Assembly (NCBI GenBank): GCA_035513215.1 | Contig: DATKCK010000102.1 | Location: 1-59,832, forward strand | From: DATCZB01 sp035513215 | GTDB lineage: Bacteria > Pseudomonadota > Gammaproteobacteria > Steroidobacterales > Rariloculaceae | Reading direction: 5' to 3' | Length of the DNA: 59,832 bases | Shown here: piece by piece, positions 25,630 through 35,326 of the stretch | Position numbering within the stretch: the stretch's first letter is position 1 | How the letters are laid out: every line of letters begins with the position of its first letter | Notes under the pieces: generated by a model | The model's database searches: none | What the model was told of the DNA's origin: nothing | What the model saw: only the letters and a program-made list of their open reading frames with translations | Program-made: the position numbers and the translations under genes

Positions 25630-26718
25630 ATGTCCTACGCGCAGATTCGGTCGACCGTGGTTGGCGCCGTGCTGGCTTATGCCTTGATATCGGCCTCGGG
25701 CAGTTACGCCCAGCAGGCCGGCGGCTCGCCCGTCTTGAATCCGCGTCACCCCGAGTCCTACGTCGTTCAGGCGGGTGACACGCTCTGGGATATCGCCGAG
25801 CTGTTCCTGCGCGACCCCTGGTACTGGCCCGAGATCTGGCAGATCAATCCCCAGGTCGCGAACCCTCATCTGATCTTTCCCGGCGACATTCTTTCGCTTG
25901 CCTATCTCGACGACGGCACGCCCGTCATTCAGCTGACCCGCGGGCAGGGCCCGGTCGAAGCCGGCCCGACGGAGCGGCTGTCGCCCCGGATTCGGGCCGA
26001 GTCGCTGGAGGAGGCCATCCCGACGATTCCGTACGAGACACTCCGTGCCTTCCTTTCCCGGCCATCGATCCTCGATCCGAGCACGCTCGACGAGCTGCCC
26101 TATCTGTTCGCGCATCCCGAGGGCCTGCTCGGCAGCGCCGGCCGCGATGTCTATGTCCGCGGCACCGACGCGCCCGTCGGCGCCGTCTTCAATGTGGTGC
26201 ATGCCGGGGATTCGCTCGTCGATCCGGATGACGGCACGGTCATCGGTTACCAGGGGCTCTATGTCGGCCAGGGACGCGTCGAGCGCGCGGGCGATCCGAC
26301 GACACTCTATCTGACCGAGACGACTCGCGAGGCCTCGATCGGCGACTATCTGGTCGAGGAAGAAGGCGTCACGCCGATCAATTTCTTTCCGCGCGCGCCG
26401 GACGAGCAGATCGACGGCAGGATCATCTCGGTGCTCGACGGCGTATCGATGATCGGCCAGTTCCAGGTCGTCGTGCTGAATCGCGGCGCGCGCGACGGGC
26501 TCGAGCCCGGTCACGTGCTCGAAGTGTTCCAGACCGGCGCCGTCGTCGCCGATACAACCCGCGATAGGGGATTCTTTAACGAGAAAGTGCGCTTGCCGGA
26601 CGAGTCGGCCGGGATGACGATGGTATTTCGCGTCTTCGACCGCATGAGCTATGCCCTCGTCATGGAAGCCCAACGCGAATTTCGCGTACTCGACACGGTC
26701 AGGAATCCCGAATCCTGA
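25630..26718 (+). CDS. Exported LysM-domain protein
   Basis: 362 residues: a signal peptide ending near SGSYAQQ (residue 30), then a LysM domain at about 44-91 (SYVVQAGDTLWDIAELFL, then WQINPQVANPHLIFPGD). A long C-terminal region (about 100-362) of beta-rich character follows, with no catalytic motif I recognise. LysM binds peptidoglycan, so the protein probably sits in the periplasm on the wall. A LysM gene divergent from def and upstream of dprA is a common gammaproteobacterial arrangement. The ATG at 25630 is preceded by GGGAGC 9-14 bases upstream. Confidence 0.92.
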   Translation: MSYAQIRSTVVGAVLAYALISASGSYAQQAGGSPVLNPRHPESYVVQAGDTLWDIAELFLRDPWYWPEIWQINPQVANPHLIFPGDILSLAYLDDGTPVIQLTRGQGPVEAGPTERLSPRIRAESLEEAIPTIPYETLRAFLSRPSILDPSTLDELPYLFAHPEGLLGSAGRDVYVRGTDAPVGAVFNVVHAGDSLVDPDDGTVIGYQGLYVGQGRVERAGDPTTLYLTETTREASIGDYLVEEEGVTPINFFPRAPDEQIDGRIISVLDGVSMIGQFQVVVLNRGARDGLEPGHVLEVFQTGAVVADTTRDRGFFNEKVRLPDESAGMTMVFRVFDRMSYALVMEAQREFRVLDTVRNPES

Positions 26719-26781
26719 AACGGCGGCGGGTCGCGCGTATCGATTCGAAACGCGCGTTAGTCTCGCCGGGACCTGCGTCGC

Positions 26782-27882
26782 GTGGGCCCGGTGATTGCCG
26801 ATGCCTGGCTTGAGCTGCTCTTCCTCGCGTCGCGCGGAGGCCGTGGCTGGCTCGATGCGCTGCGCGCCTCGGGCGCGCCCGAGGCAGTGCTCGCGATGGA
26901 CCGCCGCGTGCTTCGGCGTTTCGGCGTCTTCGACGACGCGCCCTTAGAGCAGAGCCCGCGCGAAACCTTCGACGGCTGGCGCACGTGGCTCGAGCAGCCG
27001 GATCACGATCTCGTCGTCTACGATTCGGAGCGTTACCCCGAAAAGCTCAGGGAAACCGGCGACGCCCCGCTTGCGCTGTGGCTCGACGGGCGCAACGCGT
27101 CGCTGCTCGGCTGCCCGCAGCTCGCGCTCGTCGGCAGCCGCCACCCGACCCGCAACGGCCTGGTCACGGCGGAGTCGTTCGCGGCGAGGCTCAGCGAGTC
27201 CGGCATCACGATCACGAGCGGCCTCGCCAGCGGCATCGATGCGGCCGGCCACCGCGGCGCATTGCCGGGACCGGGCAGGACGATAGCCGTGCTCGGCAAC
27301 GGCATCGATCATGTCTATCCGGCGGCGAACAGGAAACTCGCCGACGAAATTCGGGAGTCGGGCCTGATCGTCTCCGAGTACGGACCTTCGACTCCGGTGC
27401 GGCCGTTTCAGTTTCCGCGCCGAAACAGAATCATTGCGGCCTTGAGCCTCGGCACTCTGGTCGTCGAGGCGACTCGTCGCAGCGGCTCCCTGATCACGGC
27501 GAGAATCGCCGCCGAGTATGGTCGCGAGGTGTTCTCGGTGCCCGGATCGATTCACAGCGCCTTGAGCAAGGGTTGTCATAGGCTCATCCGCGACGGCGCA
27601 AAGCTCGTCGAGGACGTCGGCGACATCCTGGTCGAAATTGCGCCACAACTGCGCGCGTTTACCGACGAGAAGCCGCAACCAAACTCATCGCCGGCTGGCG
27701 ATGAGTTACCCGCCAAGCTCGCGCGCTGTCTCGATTTTTCGCCGATCACGCTCGACGCGCTCGTCGCGTGCACCGGATTGACGGCAGCAGAGCTTTCCTC
27801 CATGCTGCTGCACCTAGAAATTCAGGGGAAGATAGAAGCACTCCCAGGCGGGCGCTACTGTCGGCTAGCAAAGAGGGCCTGA
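26782..27882 (+). CDS. dprA: DNA-processing protein DprA
   Basis: 366 residues from GTG 26782. A helical N-terminal SAM-like part precedes the Rossmann-fold DprA core (LALVGSRHPTRNG, then ITSGLASGIDAAGHRGAL, TIAVLGNGIDHVYPAAN, FPRRNRIIAALS). A C-terminal winged-helix-like domain (about 310-366) ends it. DprA loads RecA on incoming single-stranded DNA during natural transformation. The stop overlaps the start of smg as TGATG. No other competence genes are in the window, so natural competence cannot be judged. Confidence 0.95.
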   Translation: MGPVIADAWLELLFLASRGGRGWLDALRASGAPEAVLAMDRRVLRRFGVFDDAPLEQSPRETFDGWRTWLEQPDHDLVVYDSERYPEKLRETGDAPLALWLDGRNASLLGCPQLALVGSRHPTRNGLVTAESFAARLSESGITITSGLASGIDAAGHRGALPGPGRTIAVLGNGIDHVYPAANRKLADEIRESGLIVSEYGPSTPVRPFQFPRRNRIIAALSLGTLVVEATRRSGSLITARIAAEYGREVFSVPGSIHSALSKGCHRLIRDGAKLVEDVGDILVEIAPQLRAFTDEKPQPNSSPAGDELPAKLARCLDFSPITLDALVACTGLTAAELSSMLLHLEIQGKIEALPGGRYCRLAKRA

Positions 27883-28355
27883 TGAAGGAAACCGTACTCG
27901 ACGTACTGATGTATTTGTTCGAATCATTTGTCGACAGCGAAGACGAGCCCGATCCAGACCGAAATGAACTCAGAGACGAACTCGAACGCGCCGGATTCGG
28001 GGATCGCGAGATCGACAGGGCGCTCGAGTGGCTCGATGGCCTGAATTTCACCGAACCCGCCAGCACGGCCGCGCCGGCCTCGGCAGGCATCAGAATCTAC
28101 GATTCAGCCGAGCTCGAGCGCTTCGACGCCGGCGCGCGCGGCTATCTGCTGCATCTGGAGCAGCTCGGCATTCTCCCGCCATATCAAAGAGAGCTCGCCA
28201 TCGATCGGCTCTTGGCGCTCGAATCCGACGAGATCGACATCGAGCAGATCAAGTGGGTCGTCATGATGGTTCTGTTCAGCCAGCCCGGCAACGAGCAGGC
28301 GTACGCTCAGATGGAGGATCTCGTATTCGCCGAAGAGCCCGGATGGATGCACTGA
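27882..28355 (+). CDS. smg: Smg / DUF494 family protein
   Basis: 157 residues starting at ATG 27882 within the dprA stop. It has the family N-terminus KETVLDVLMYLFESF, an acidic middle with an LxxAGFGDREIDRALEWL segment, and the C-terminal pattern IEQIKWVVMMVLFSQPGNE. DUF494 proteins are small, acidic and cytoplasmic. They are conserved between dprA and topA in beta/gammaproteobacteria; the biochemical role is unknown. Confidence 0.93.
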   Translation: MKETVLDVLMYLFESFVDSEDEPDPDRNELRDELERAGFGDREIDRALEWLDGLNFTEPASTAAPASAGIRIYDSAELERFDAGARGYLLHLEQLGILPPYQRELAIDRLLALESDEIDIEQIKWVVMMVLFSQPGNEQAYAQMEDLVFAEEPGWMH

Positions 28356-28388
28356 CATCCTCAAGCCTTTGAACCGTCTTGCGTCTCC

Positions 28389-30878
28389 ATGAGCAAGAAT
28401 CTCGTCATCGTCGAATCCCCGGCAAAAGCCCGGACGATAGAAAAATATCTCGGTAAGGACTTCGAGGTCCTCGCCTCGTACGGCCACGTGCGCGACCTCG
28501 TGCCGAAGGAAGGGGCGGTCGATACCGAGAATGGCTTCGCGATGAAGTATCAGCTCATCGAAAAGAACGAGAAGCATCTAGAAAGAATAGCGAAGGCCGT
28601 CAAGAACGCCTCTTCGATCTATCTTGCGACCGACCCCGACCGCGAAGGCGAAGCGATCTCCTGGCATGTCTATGAGGTCCTGAAGGAGCGGAACCTCCTC
28701 GCCGACAAGAACGTTCAGCGCGTCGTGTTTCACGAGATCACGAAGCGCGCGATCAATGAGGCGATCGAGAATCCTCGCGGGCTATCGGACTCGCTGATCG
28801 GCGCGCAGCAGGCACGCCGCGCGCTCGACTATCTCGTCGGATTCAATCTTTCGCCGCTGCTGTGGAAGAAGGTGCGCCGCGGGCTCTCGGCCGGCCGCGT
28901 GCAGAGCCCGGCGCTGCGCCTGATCGTCGAGCGCGAGGAGGAGATCTCGGCATTCGAGCCGCGCGAGTACTGGACCATCGAAGCGACCGTGGCCCAGGAA
29001 GAGCAGCGGTTCCCGGCGCGGCTCGCCGTATTCGACGGCAAGCGCGTCGAGCAGTTCACGTTCACGAACGAATCGAACACGAAAGCGGCCGAGCGCAGGA
29101 TCTCGGACGAAGCGAAAGGCAGACTCAGGGTCGCCAAGGTCGACAAGCGGCAGCGCAAGCGCAATCCCGCGGCGCCGTTCATCACCTCGACCCTGCAGCA
29201 GGAAGCCGCGCGCAAGCTCGGCTTCAGTGCACAACGGACGATGACCGTGGCACAGCGTCTGTACGAAGGCATCGATACGGGCGAAGGCGCGACGGGCCTG
29301 ATCACCTACATGCGCACGGACTCGGTCGTGCTCGCCGGTGAGGCATTGACCGAGATTCGCGAGGTCATCGCCGAGCGATTCGGCAAGGAGAACGTGCCGG
29401 AGTCGCCGCGCGTCTACAAGACCAATGCGCGCAACGCGCAGGAAGCGCACGAGGCGATCCGGCCCGTGTCGGCCGCCAAGACGCCGGACGATATCAGGAA
29501 GTTCCTCGATCGCGACCAGTTCCGTCTTTACGAGCTGATCTGGAAACGCGCCGTGGCGAGTCAGATGATTTCCGCGGTCTACGATACCGTCGCGCTCGAT
29601 CTCGTGCCCCGGGATTCCGCGAACCAGGACATAGCGCTGAGGGCGACAGGATCGGTTCTCGTCAATCCGGGGTTTATCGCCGTCTACCAGGAAGGGCTCG
29701 ACGATTCCGTTGCCGACGATCAGGACAGGATCCTGCCCCCGCTCAGCGAAGGCGACGAGCTCTCGCTCGAGGCGCTCGCCAGCAACCAGCATTTCACCGA
29801 GCCGCCGCCGCGTTACTCGGAAGCCACGCTGGTCAAAGCGCTCGAGGAGTACGGCATCGGCCGGCCATCGACATACGCATCGATCATATCGACGCTGCGC
29901 AACCGCGAATACGTCGAGATGGAGAATCGCCGCTTCGTGCCGACCGACGTCGGCCGCGTCGTCAACCGGTTTCTGACGGAGTTCTTTTCCCAGTACGTCG
30001 ACTACGAGTTCACGGCGCGGATGGAAGACGCGCTCGATGCGATATCGCGCGGCGAGATCGAATGGCAGCCGCTGCTCGAGCAGTTCTGGAAGCCGTTCAT
30101 CGAGCGCGTCGAGCATACCGAGAGCTCCGTCACGCGCGAGCAGGCTTCGCAGGCGCGCGTGCTCGGAACGGATCCCAAATCCGGCCGGCCCGTTTCGGTC
30201 CGCATGGGCCGCTACGGCGCATTCGTGCAGATCGGCACGCGCGAGGACGAGGAGAAGCCGCTCTTCGCGGGCTTGCGGCCCGGCCAGAAGATGGATGAGA
30301 TCGCGTTCGATGAGGCGATGGATCTCTTCAAGTTGCCTCGCATGCTCGGAGAGACGCCCGAAGGCGAGGAGGTATCGGCAAGCATCGGGCGCTTCGGTCC
30401 TTACGTCCGCTACGGCAGCAAGTTCGCCTCGCTCAAGGAGGACGATCCTTACACGATCACGCTGGAGCGGGCACTCGAAGTCATTGCCGAGAAAAAGGAG
30501 GCCGACGCGAATCGGATCATCCGGGAGTTCCCCGATCAGGGCATACAGGTGCTGAACGGCCGTTACGGACCCTACGTCACGAACGGCGCCAGGAACGCCA
30601 AGATTCCGAAAGACACGGACCCGAAAAGCCTGACACTCGAGGAGTGCGAGACGATGATTGCCGCCGCGCCCGAACGCGGCGCCCGACGCGGCCGGAAGAA
30701 GGCGACGGCGGCGAAGAACACGACGAAGAAGACCGCGTCGACGGCGTCAGCGAAGACGAAGTCCGGAAAGAAGAACGACGCGAAGAAAAAGAAGAAGAAA
30801 CGGAGCGCGAGAAAGGCAAAAGCCGCAAAGAAGACCTCGGCAGCCGACACCGTCGCCTCGGAGCCCGGCCCGGAATAG
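28389..30878 (+). CDS. topA: DNA topoisomerase I (type IA) with lysine-rich tail
   Basis: 829 residues. The TOPRIM domain is N-terminal (VIVESPAKARTIEKYLG, acidic DPDREGEAISWH). The active-site Tyr is in GLITYMRTDS (about residue 307). The four-cysteine zinc fingers of E. coli TopA are absent. In their place are cysteine-free C-terminal repeats (about 590-740) with GRYGAFVQIG, GRFGPYVRYG and GRYGPYVTNG motifs. The last about 80 residues form a Lys/Ala/Arg tail (bases about 30680-30860) that probably binds DNA non-specifically. The enzyme relaxes negative supercoils. ATG 28389; tsaC follows after 6 bases. Confidence 0.97.
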   Translation: MSKNLVIVESPAKARTIEKYLGKDFEVLASYGHVRDLVPKEGAVDTENGFAMKYQLIEKNEKHLERIAKAVKNASSIYLATDPDREGEAISWHVYEVLKERNLLADKNVQRVVFHEITKRAINEAIENPRGLSDSLIGAQQARRALDYLVGFNLSPLLWKKVRRGLSAGRVQSPALRLIVEREEEISAFEPREYWTIEATVAQEEQRFPARLAVFDGKRVEQFTFTNESNTKAAERRISDEAKGRLRVAKVDKRQRKRNPAAPFITSTLQQEAARKLGFSAQRTMTVAQRLYEGIDTGEGATGLITYMRTDSVVLAGEALTEIREVIAERFGKENVPESPRVYKTNARNAQEAHEAIRPVSAAKTPDDIRKFLDRDQFRLYELIWKRAVASQMISAVYDTVALDLVPRDSANQDIALRATGSVLVNPGFIAVYQEGLDDSVADDQDRILPPLSEGDELSLEALASNQHFTEPPPRYSEATLVKALEEYGIGRPSTYASIISTLRNREYVEMENRRFVPTDVGRVVNRFLTEFFSQYVDYEFTARMEDALDAISRGEIEWQPLLEQFWKPFIERVEHTESSVTREQASQARVLGTDPKSGRPVSVRMGRYGAFVQIGTREDEEKPLFAGLRPGQKMDEIAFDEAMDLFKLPRMLGETPEGEEVSASIGRFGPYVRYGSKFASLKEDDPYTITLERALEVIAEKKEADANRIIREFPDQGIQVLNGRYGPYVTNGARNAKIPKDTDPKSLTLEECETMIAAAPERGARRGRKKATAAKNTTKKTASTASAKTKSGKKNDAKKKKKKRSARKAKAAKKTSAADTVASEPGPE

Positions 30879-30884
30879 ACGCCG

Positions 30885-31445
30885 GTGTCGAGCTGGCTGC
30901 GAGTCGATCAGGCCGCCCGTGTCGTGCTCGAGGGCGGCGTCATCGCTTATCCGACGGAAGCCGTCTTCGGCCTCGGCTGCCTGCCTGCGGACCAAGCCGC
31001 GCTCGAGCGCGTGATCGCGATCAAGCATCGCGATGCGCGCAAGGGTCTCATCGTCGTCGCGGCCGATGCCCGCCAGCTCGAAGCGCTTGCCGTTCTTCCC
31101 GGCGGCGAGATCGGAGCAAGGATGTCGCAGACCTGGCCCGGCCCCGTGACCTGGGTCGTTCCGGCGAGGCCCGATCTGTCGCCCCTTCTGACGGGCGGCC
31201 GGCCGACAATCGCCGTCAGGGTCAGCGACCATCCGATCGTGCGGCGGCTCTGTCTTCGAGCCGGAAGCGCGCTGGTATCGACGAGCGCGAATTTCGCCGG
31301 ACGGCCGCCGGCCCGCTCGGCGCTTCGCGCCCGCCGCGCGCTCGGCCGCGAGGTCGACCTCGTGCTCGCCGGCCCGCTCGGCGACCTGGCGAGGCCGACC
31401 GAGATTCGCGACGCGGCAACGGGCGACGTGCTTCGCCCCGGCTGA
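30885..31445 (+). CDS. tsaC: L-threonylcarbamoyladenylate synthase
   Basis: 186 residues of the YrdC/Sua5 fold, the short TsaC form without a C-terminal Sua5 domain. Motifs are VIAYPTEAVFGLGC near residue 20, the K-R-nucleotide patch (IAIKHRDARKGLIVVA), TWPGPVTWVVPA, IAVRVSDHP and VSTSANFAGRPPA. It makes threonylcarbamoyl-AMP for the t6A37 modification of ANN-decoding tRNAs. The start is GTG at 30885, 6 bases after topA. In many gammaproteobacteria aroE follows soon after; here about 4 kb intervene. Confidence 0.94.
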   Translation: MSSWLRVDQAARVVLEGGVIAYPTEAVFGLGCLPADQAALERVIAIKHRDARKGLIVVAADARQLEALAVLPGGEIGARMSQTWPGPVTWVVPARPDLSPLLTGGRPTIAVRVSDHPIVRRLCLRAGSALVSTSANFAGRPPARSALRARRALGREVDLVLAGPLGDLARPTEIRDAATGDVLRPG

Positions 31446-31463
31446 CGACAGCCCTCCGCTGCG

Positions 31464-31488
31464 GCGCGAGCCCGGCATCGGCTCGCGC
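31464..31488 (+). terminator. GC-rich hairpin downstream of tsaC
   Basis: A perfect 9-bp inverted repeat, GCGCGAGCC / GGCTCGCGC, with a 7-base loop starts 19 bases after the tsaC stop. No T-run follows, so it is not a classical intrinsic terminator. It may still slow polymerase or protect the 3' end of the smg-topA-tsaC message. Confidence 0.4.
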
Positions 31489-31559
31489 GGGCGTTACGGC
31501 ACTGTGGTACCGTTGGCCGCGGCCGATGTTCGAATTCCAATAAAGGTCAACGAATTACG

Positions 31560-34500
31560 GTGACGCTCCGACTCAGAATCCAGGTGCTGGCGCTGGCCTT
31601 CGCCGGATCCGTCGTTGTCACCGAGGCCGCGGCCCAGGGCATCGAGCCTGCCGATTATCCCGGGCCGCTTCGCCTCGCCGAGCCCGTCCGCCGCGCGAAG
31701 GCGCCGGGCGACGTGTTCATCGTCCAACTGCGCGATCCGGCAGCGGCGAGCTACAAGGGAGGAACCGCCGGCTACGCTGCGACGAAGCCCGCGCCCGGTG
31801 AGCGCTTCGACTCCAGCGCGCCCGCGGTGGAGAACTATTCGGGCTATCTCGAGCGAGTGCACGATGCCGTGCTCGCCGAACTCGGCGGCGGCGACAAGCT
31901 CTACAGCTACAGTTACTCGATGAACGGCTTCGCGGCCCGGCTGACGCCGGCCGAAGTCACGCGCCTGGCGCGACACCCGGAGGTCATCGGCATCTGGCGC
32001 GACACCGATCATCGTCTCCAGACCAACAACAGCTCCCTGTTTCTCGGGCTTTTGAACCAAAACGGCGGCCTGCGCGCCGATCTCGACCTGACCGGAGAGG
32101 ACGTCATCGTCGCCGTGATCGACTCCGGCGTCGATCCGACGCATCCGGCGCTTCGGGATTACGAGGAACGCGTGCCGCGCACCTGCCGCAGCAGCTGGGC
32201 CGAAGGCTCGTGGCTGGGCTTCCTGCTCTGCTTCTCGATTCTCAGGAATCCGCCGACGACCGAAGTCTTCGAGCCTCCGTCCGGCTTCAGCGGCATTTGT
32301 CAGGAAGGCGAGGGCTTTCCGGCGAGCTCCTGCAACAACAAGCTGATCGGCGCGCGCTATTTCAACGAAGGCTTTCTCGAGCGCCACGAGCTCGACGACG
32401 GCGAGTATCTGTCGCCGCGCGATGTCGACGGGCACGGCACCCACATCGCGACGATCGTCGGCGGCAATCCCGTCACGGCGAGCCTGTTCGGCGCTCGTAT
32501 CGGCGAGATCAGCGGCATCGCGCCGCGCGTCAGAATCGTCGCCTACAAGGCGTGCTGGCTCGAGCCCGGCGCCGGCGAAGGCACCTGCACGACGTCCGAT
32601 CTCGCCCGCGCGATCGACGCCGCCGTCGCCGACGGCGTCGACATCATCAACTACTCGATCGGTAGCCTCGAGACGGACCTCACGGCGGCCGAAGACATTG
32701 CGCTTCTGAATGCCGTCGACGCCGGCGTCCTTCCCGTCGTCGCCGCCGGCAACAACGGGCCGGCCAATTTCACGCTCGGCTCGCCGGGCAGCGCTCCGTG
32801 GGTGCTGACCGTCGCGGCGTCGACGCAGACCGGCACACGCTACGAGGAGGCGATCGAGATCACGGCGCCCGAGTCGCTCGCGGGAGTCGTGCCGATGCGC
32901 GAGGCGAGCTTCACGCCGCAGCTCGGCGACATCGGGCCGATCGAGGGCGATCTCGTGCTCGTCGACGACGGCCAGGACATGCTCGGCGGAACCGGCGGCG
33001 CGGGCAGCTTCCGCGACGCCTGCGAGGCGCCGGCGAACGGCAGCGAGCTCGCCGGCAACATCGCTCTGATCGAGCGCGGCGGCTGCACGTTCCAGGTCAA
33101 GCTCGGGCACGTCGAATCGGCCGGCGCGATCGGGGCCGTCGTCTACACGGCGACCGGCGAGCCGACCGTCATGAACGGCGAGAGCGGCAGCGTCGGGATA
33201 CCGGCCGTCATGATCGGCCCTGCCGACGGCGACGCGCTCGTCGATGCCTTCGTCGCCGGCGACGAGCCCGCCGTCAGGCTCGCGCATGGCATCCTGGCCG
33301 ATATCCGCGAGGGCGGGAATCAGATGGCGGATTTCTCGTCGCGGGGTCCCGCGCTCAGCGAGTCGGATTTCGTAAAGCCGGACCTGACGGCACCCGGCGT
33401 CAACATTCTCGCCGGAACGACGCACGATCCCGTGAACGGCCAGGGCGACCGGCACTTCGAGTACCGTTCCGGCACGTCGATGGCCGCGCCGATGGTGTCG
33501 GGCATTGCGGCGCTGCTCAAGCAAGCCGAGCCCGACTGGTCGCCGGGGACGTTGAAGTCCGCGCTGATGACGACGGCCCGCCGCGACGTCGTGAGCTCCG
33601 ATCCGGGTTTTCTCGCCAATCCGTTCGATATGGGATCGGGACATGTCGTCGGCAACGACGCGCTCGATCCCGGTCTCGTCTACGAGGTCGGATTCGACGA
33701 CTATCGGGCCTGGCTCTGCGGCGCCGGCGTCCCGATTGTCGCGTCCGGGGATTGCGCCGCGCTCGAGACGGCGGGGTTTTCGTTCGCGCCCGAGGCGCTG
33801 AATCTCCCCTCGATCGGCATCACGGAGCTGATCCCGGGCGACGTCATCACGCGCAGCGTCACGAACATCGGGCCCGCGGCAGTCTACGATGCGACCGTCA
33901 CCGCGCCGCCCGGCATGACGGTCACGGTCGAGCCGTCGCCGCTGTCTCTCGGCGAAGGCGAAACGGCCGAGTACCGGCTGCGCTTCGACGTCCTGAACGC
34001 CCCGTACGATTTCTGGCAGTTCGGCAGCATCGAGTGGTCCGACGGAACGCGCACCGTCCACTCACCGATCGCCGCTCAGCCCGTGCTGATGCGGGCGCCG
34101 CGGGATCTCGATCTGACCGGGCCGTCGGGCTCCGGAGTCCTGCCCGTCGACTTTGGCTACACGGGCGAGTCCGCCGTCGGAGTGCACGGTCTCAACGGCC
34201 CGGCCCTCGACGAGCCCGGCATCGTGGCCGACGACCCGGGCAACGATTACAGTTTCCGCTTCGATAACGGGGTCAGCGCGCATTTCTTTACGCTCGGGAC
34301 GAACGAGCTTTACCTGCGCGTCGCGCTGTTCGATGCGCTGACCGACGGCGCGGACGACCTCGATCTGTACCTCTATCATTGCCCGACGCCGACGACCTGC
34401 ACCGAGGTCGGTCAGAGCGGCAGCTTCACGTCGAACGAGATGGTCGACGTGCTCCTGCCCGAGGCCGGGCTCTACACGGCGCTCGTTCACGGCTTCGAGA

Positions 34501-34742
34501 CCGATCAGACGACCGGCGGGCCCGGCGCGAGCTACCGGATCCTCGGCTGGTCTTTCGGCCCCGGCGGGGACGAGGGCAACCTGTCGATCGACGGACCCGA
34601 CGCCGTCGAGGCCGGCGAGCGTCTCGAGCTCGGCTACGAGTTCGGCCCGCTCGACGCCGACACGATCTATCTCGGCGGCATCTCGTACACGACGCCGTTC
34701 GACCGGTTCTTCCTGACGATAGTGACGGCCAACACGCCTTAG
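31560..34742 (+). CDS. Secreted subtilisin-like serine protease (S8) with PA domain
   Basis: 1060 residues from GTG 31560. Signal peptide (1-25, ending AAAQG), an inhibitor-I9-like propeptide (about 50-155), then an S8 catalytic domain with Asp188 (VAVIDSGVDPTHP), His292 (DGHGTHIATI), oxyanion Asn398 (AAGNNG) and Ser640 (SGTSMAAPMVSG). A PA (protease-associated) insertion lies between Asn and Ser (about 455-575), followed by Fn3-like and pre-peptidase-like beta domains to the C-terminus. All catalytic residues are present. This layout resembles plant-type subtilases and their marine bacterial relatives. No sortase, PEP-CTERM or type IX signal is visible at the C-terminus. It separates tsaC from aroE and its stop overlaps the convergent tag gene by 4 bases. 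Confidence 0.94.
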   Translation: MTLRLRIQVLALAFAGSVVVTEAAAQGIEPADYPGPLRLAEPVRRAKAPGDVFIVQLRDPAAASYKGGTAGYAATKPAPGERFDSSAPAVENYSGYLERVHDAVLAELGGGDKLYSYSYSMNGFAARLTPAEVTRLARHPEVIGIWRDTDHRLQTNNSSLFLGLLNQNGGLRADLDLTGEDVIVAVIDSGVDPTHPALRDYEERVPRTCRSSWAEGSWLGFLLCFSILRNPPTTEVFEPPSGFSGICQEGEGFPASSCNNKLIGARYFNEGFLERHELDDGEYLSPRDVDGHGTHIATIVGGNPVTASLFGARIGEISGIAPRVRIVAYKACWLEPGAGEGTCTTSDLARAIDAAVADGVDIINYSIGSLETDLTAAEDIALLNAVDAGVLPVVAAGNNGPANFTLGSPGSAPWVLTVAASTQTGTRYEEAIEITAPESLAGVVPMREASFTPQLGDIGPIEGDLVLVDDGQDMLGGTGGAGSFRDACEAPANGSELAGNIALIERGGCTFQVKLGHVESAGAIGAVVYTATGEPTVMNGESGSVGIPAVMIGPADGDALVDAFVAGDEPAVRLAHGILADIREGGNQMADFSSRGPALSESDFVKPDLTAPGVNILAGTTHDPVNGQGDRHFEYRSGTSMAAPMVSGIAALLKQAEPDWSPGTLKSALMTTARRDVVSSDPGFLANPFDMGSGHVVGNDALDPGLVYEVGFDDYRAWLCGAGVPIVASGDCAALETAGFSFAPEALNLPSIGITELIPGDVITRSVTNIGPAAVYDATVTAPPGMTVTVEPSPLSLGEGETAEYRLRFDVLNAPYDFWQFGSIEWSDGTRTVHSPIAAQPVLMRAPRDLDLTGPSGSGVLPVDFGYTGESAVGVHGLNGPALDEPGIVADDPGNDYSFRFDNGVSAHFFTLGTNELYLRVALFDALTDGADDLDLYLYHCPTPTTCTEVGQSGSFTSNEMVDVLLPEAGLYTALVHGFETDQTTGGPGASYRILGWSFGPGGDEGNLSIDGPDAVEAGERLELGYEFGPLDADTIYLGGISYTTPFDRFFLTIVTANTP

Positions 34743-35326
34743 CTCTGACACTCCCGATACCGGAAGCAGTCGACGAGGTGATCGTTGACGAGCCCGATGG
34801 CCTGCATGTGGGCGTAGATGATCGTCGAGCCGACGAACTTGAAGCCGCGCGTCTTGAGATCCTTGCTCAACGCATCCGACTCCGTGCTCGTCGCCGGCAC
34901 CTGCTGCTGGCGCCGCCAGCGGTTGATGATGGGCCTGCCGTCGACGAAGCCCCAGATATATGCGTCGAAGCTGCCGAACTCTTCCTCGACCTCGAGGAAC
35001 CGGCGCGCATTCGTGATCGCGGCCTCGATCTTCTGCCGGTTGCGGATGATGCCCGCGTCATTGACGAGCCGCTCGACGGAGCGCCGGTTGAAGCGCGCGA
35101 CTTTCGCCGGATCGAATCCGGCAAACGCCCTGCGATACGCAGGGCGCTTATGCAGCACCGTCGACCACGACAGGCCCGCCTGCGCACCTTCGAGAATCAG
35201 GAACTCGAAATGCTTCACGTCGTCGCGAACGGGCACGCCCCACTCACGGTCGTGATACCGCTCGTACTCGGCACTGACGCCCTGGCTCCATGGACAGCGA
35301 ACCGGATCCGGAACTGATTTCGCCAT
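34739..35326 (-). CDS. tag: DNA-3-methyladenine glycosylase I
   Basis: 195 residues from ATG 35326. The N-terminal CPW motif and YHDREWGVPV (zinc and active-site region), the FEFLILEGAQAGLSW helix and the C-terminal NDHLVDCF zinc ligands are all family hallmarks of Tag. It excises 3-methyladenine from alkylated DNA. It is convergent with the subtilase (4-base 3' overlap) and divergent from aroE (74-base spacer). Upstream in-frame codons reach 35380, but the family sequence begins at MAKSVPDPVRCPW. Confidence 0.94.
   Translation of the reverse strand: MAKSVPDPVRCPWSQGVSAEYERYHDREWGVPVRDDVKHFEFLILEGAQAGLSWSTVLHKRPAYRRAFAGFDPAKVARFNRRSVERLVNDAGIIRNRQKIEAAITNARRFLEVEEEFGSFDAYIWGFVDGRPIINRWRRQQQVPATSTESDALSKDLKTRGFKFVGSTIIYAHMQAIGLVNDHLVDCFRYRECQS

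Noticed and set aside
31494..34061. Long open frame (855 codons) antisense to the subtilase gene
   Set aside because: High-GC mirror frame; Arg/Asp/Val-rich with no family motifs, while the plus-strand protease has a complete catalytic set.
34500..34742. Sortase, PEP-CTERM or type IX sorting signal at the subtilase C-terminus
   Set aside because: The last about 80 residues are beta-domain sequence with no LPXTG-like motif, terminal helix or basic cluster.
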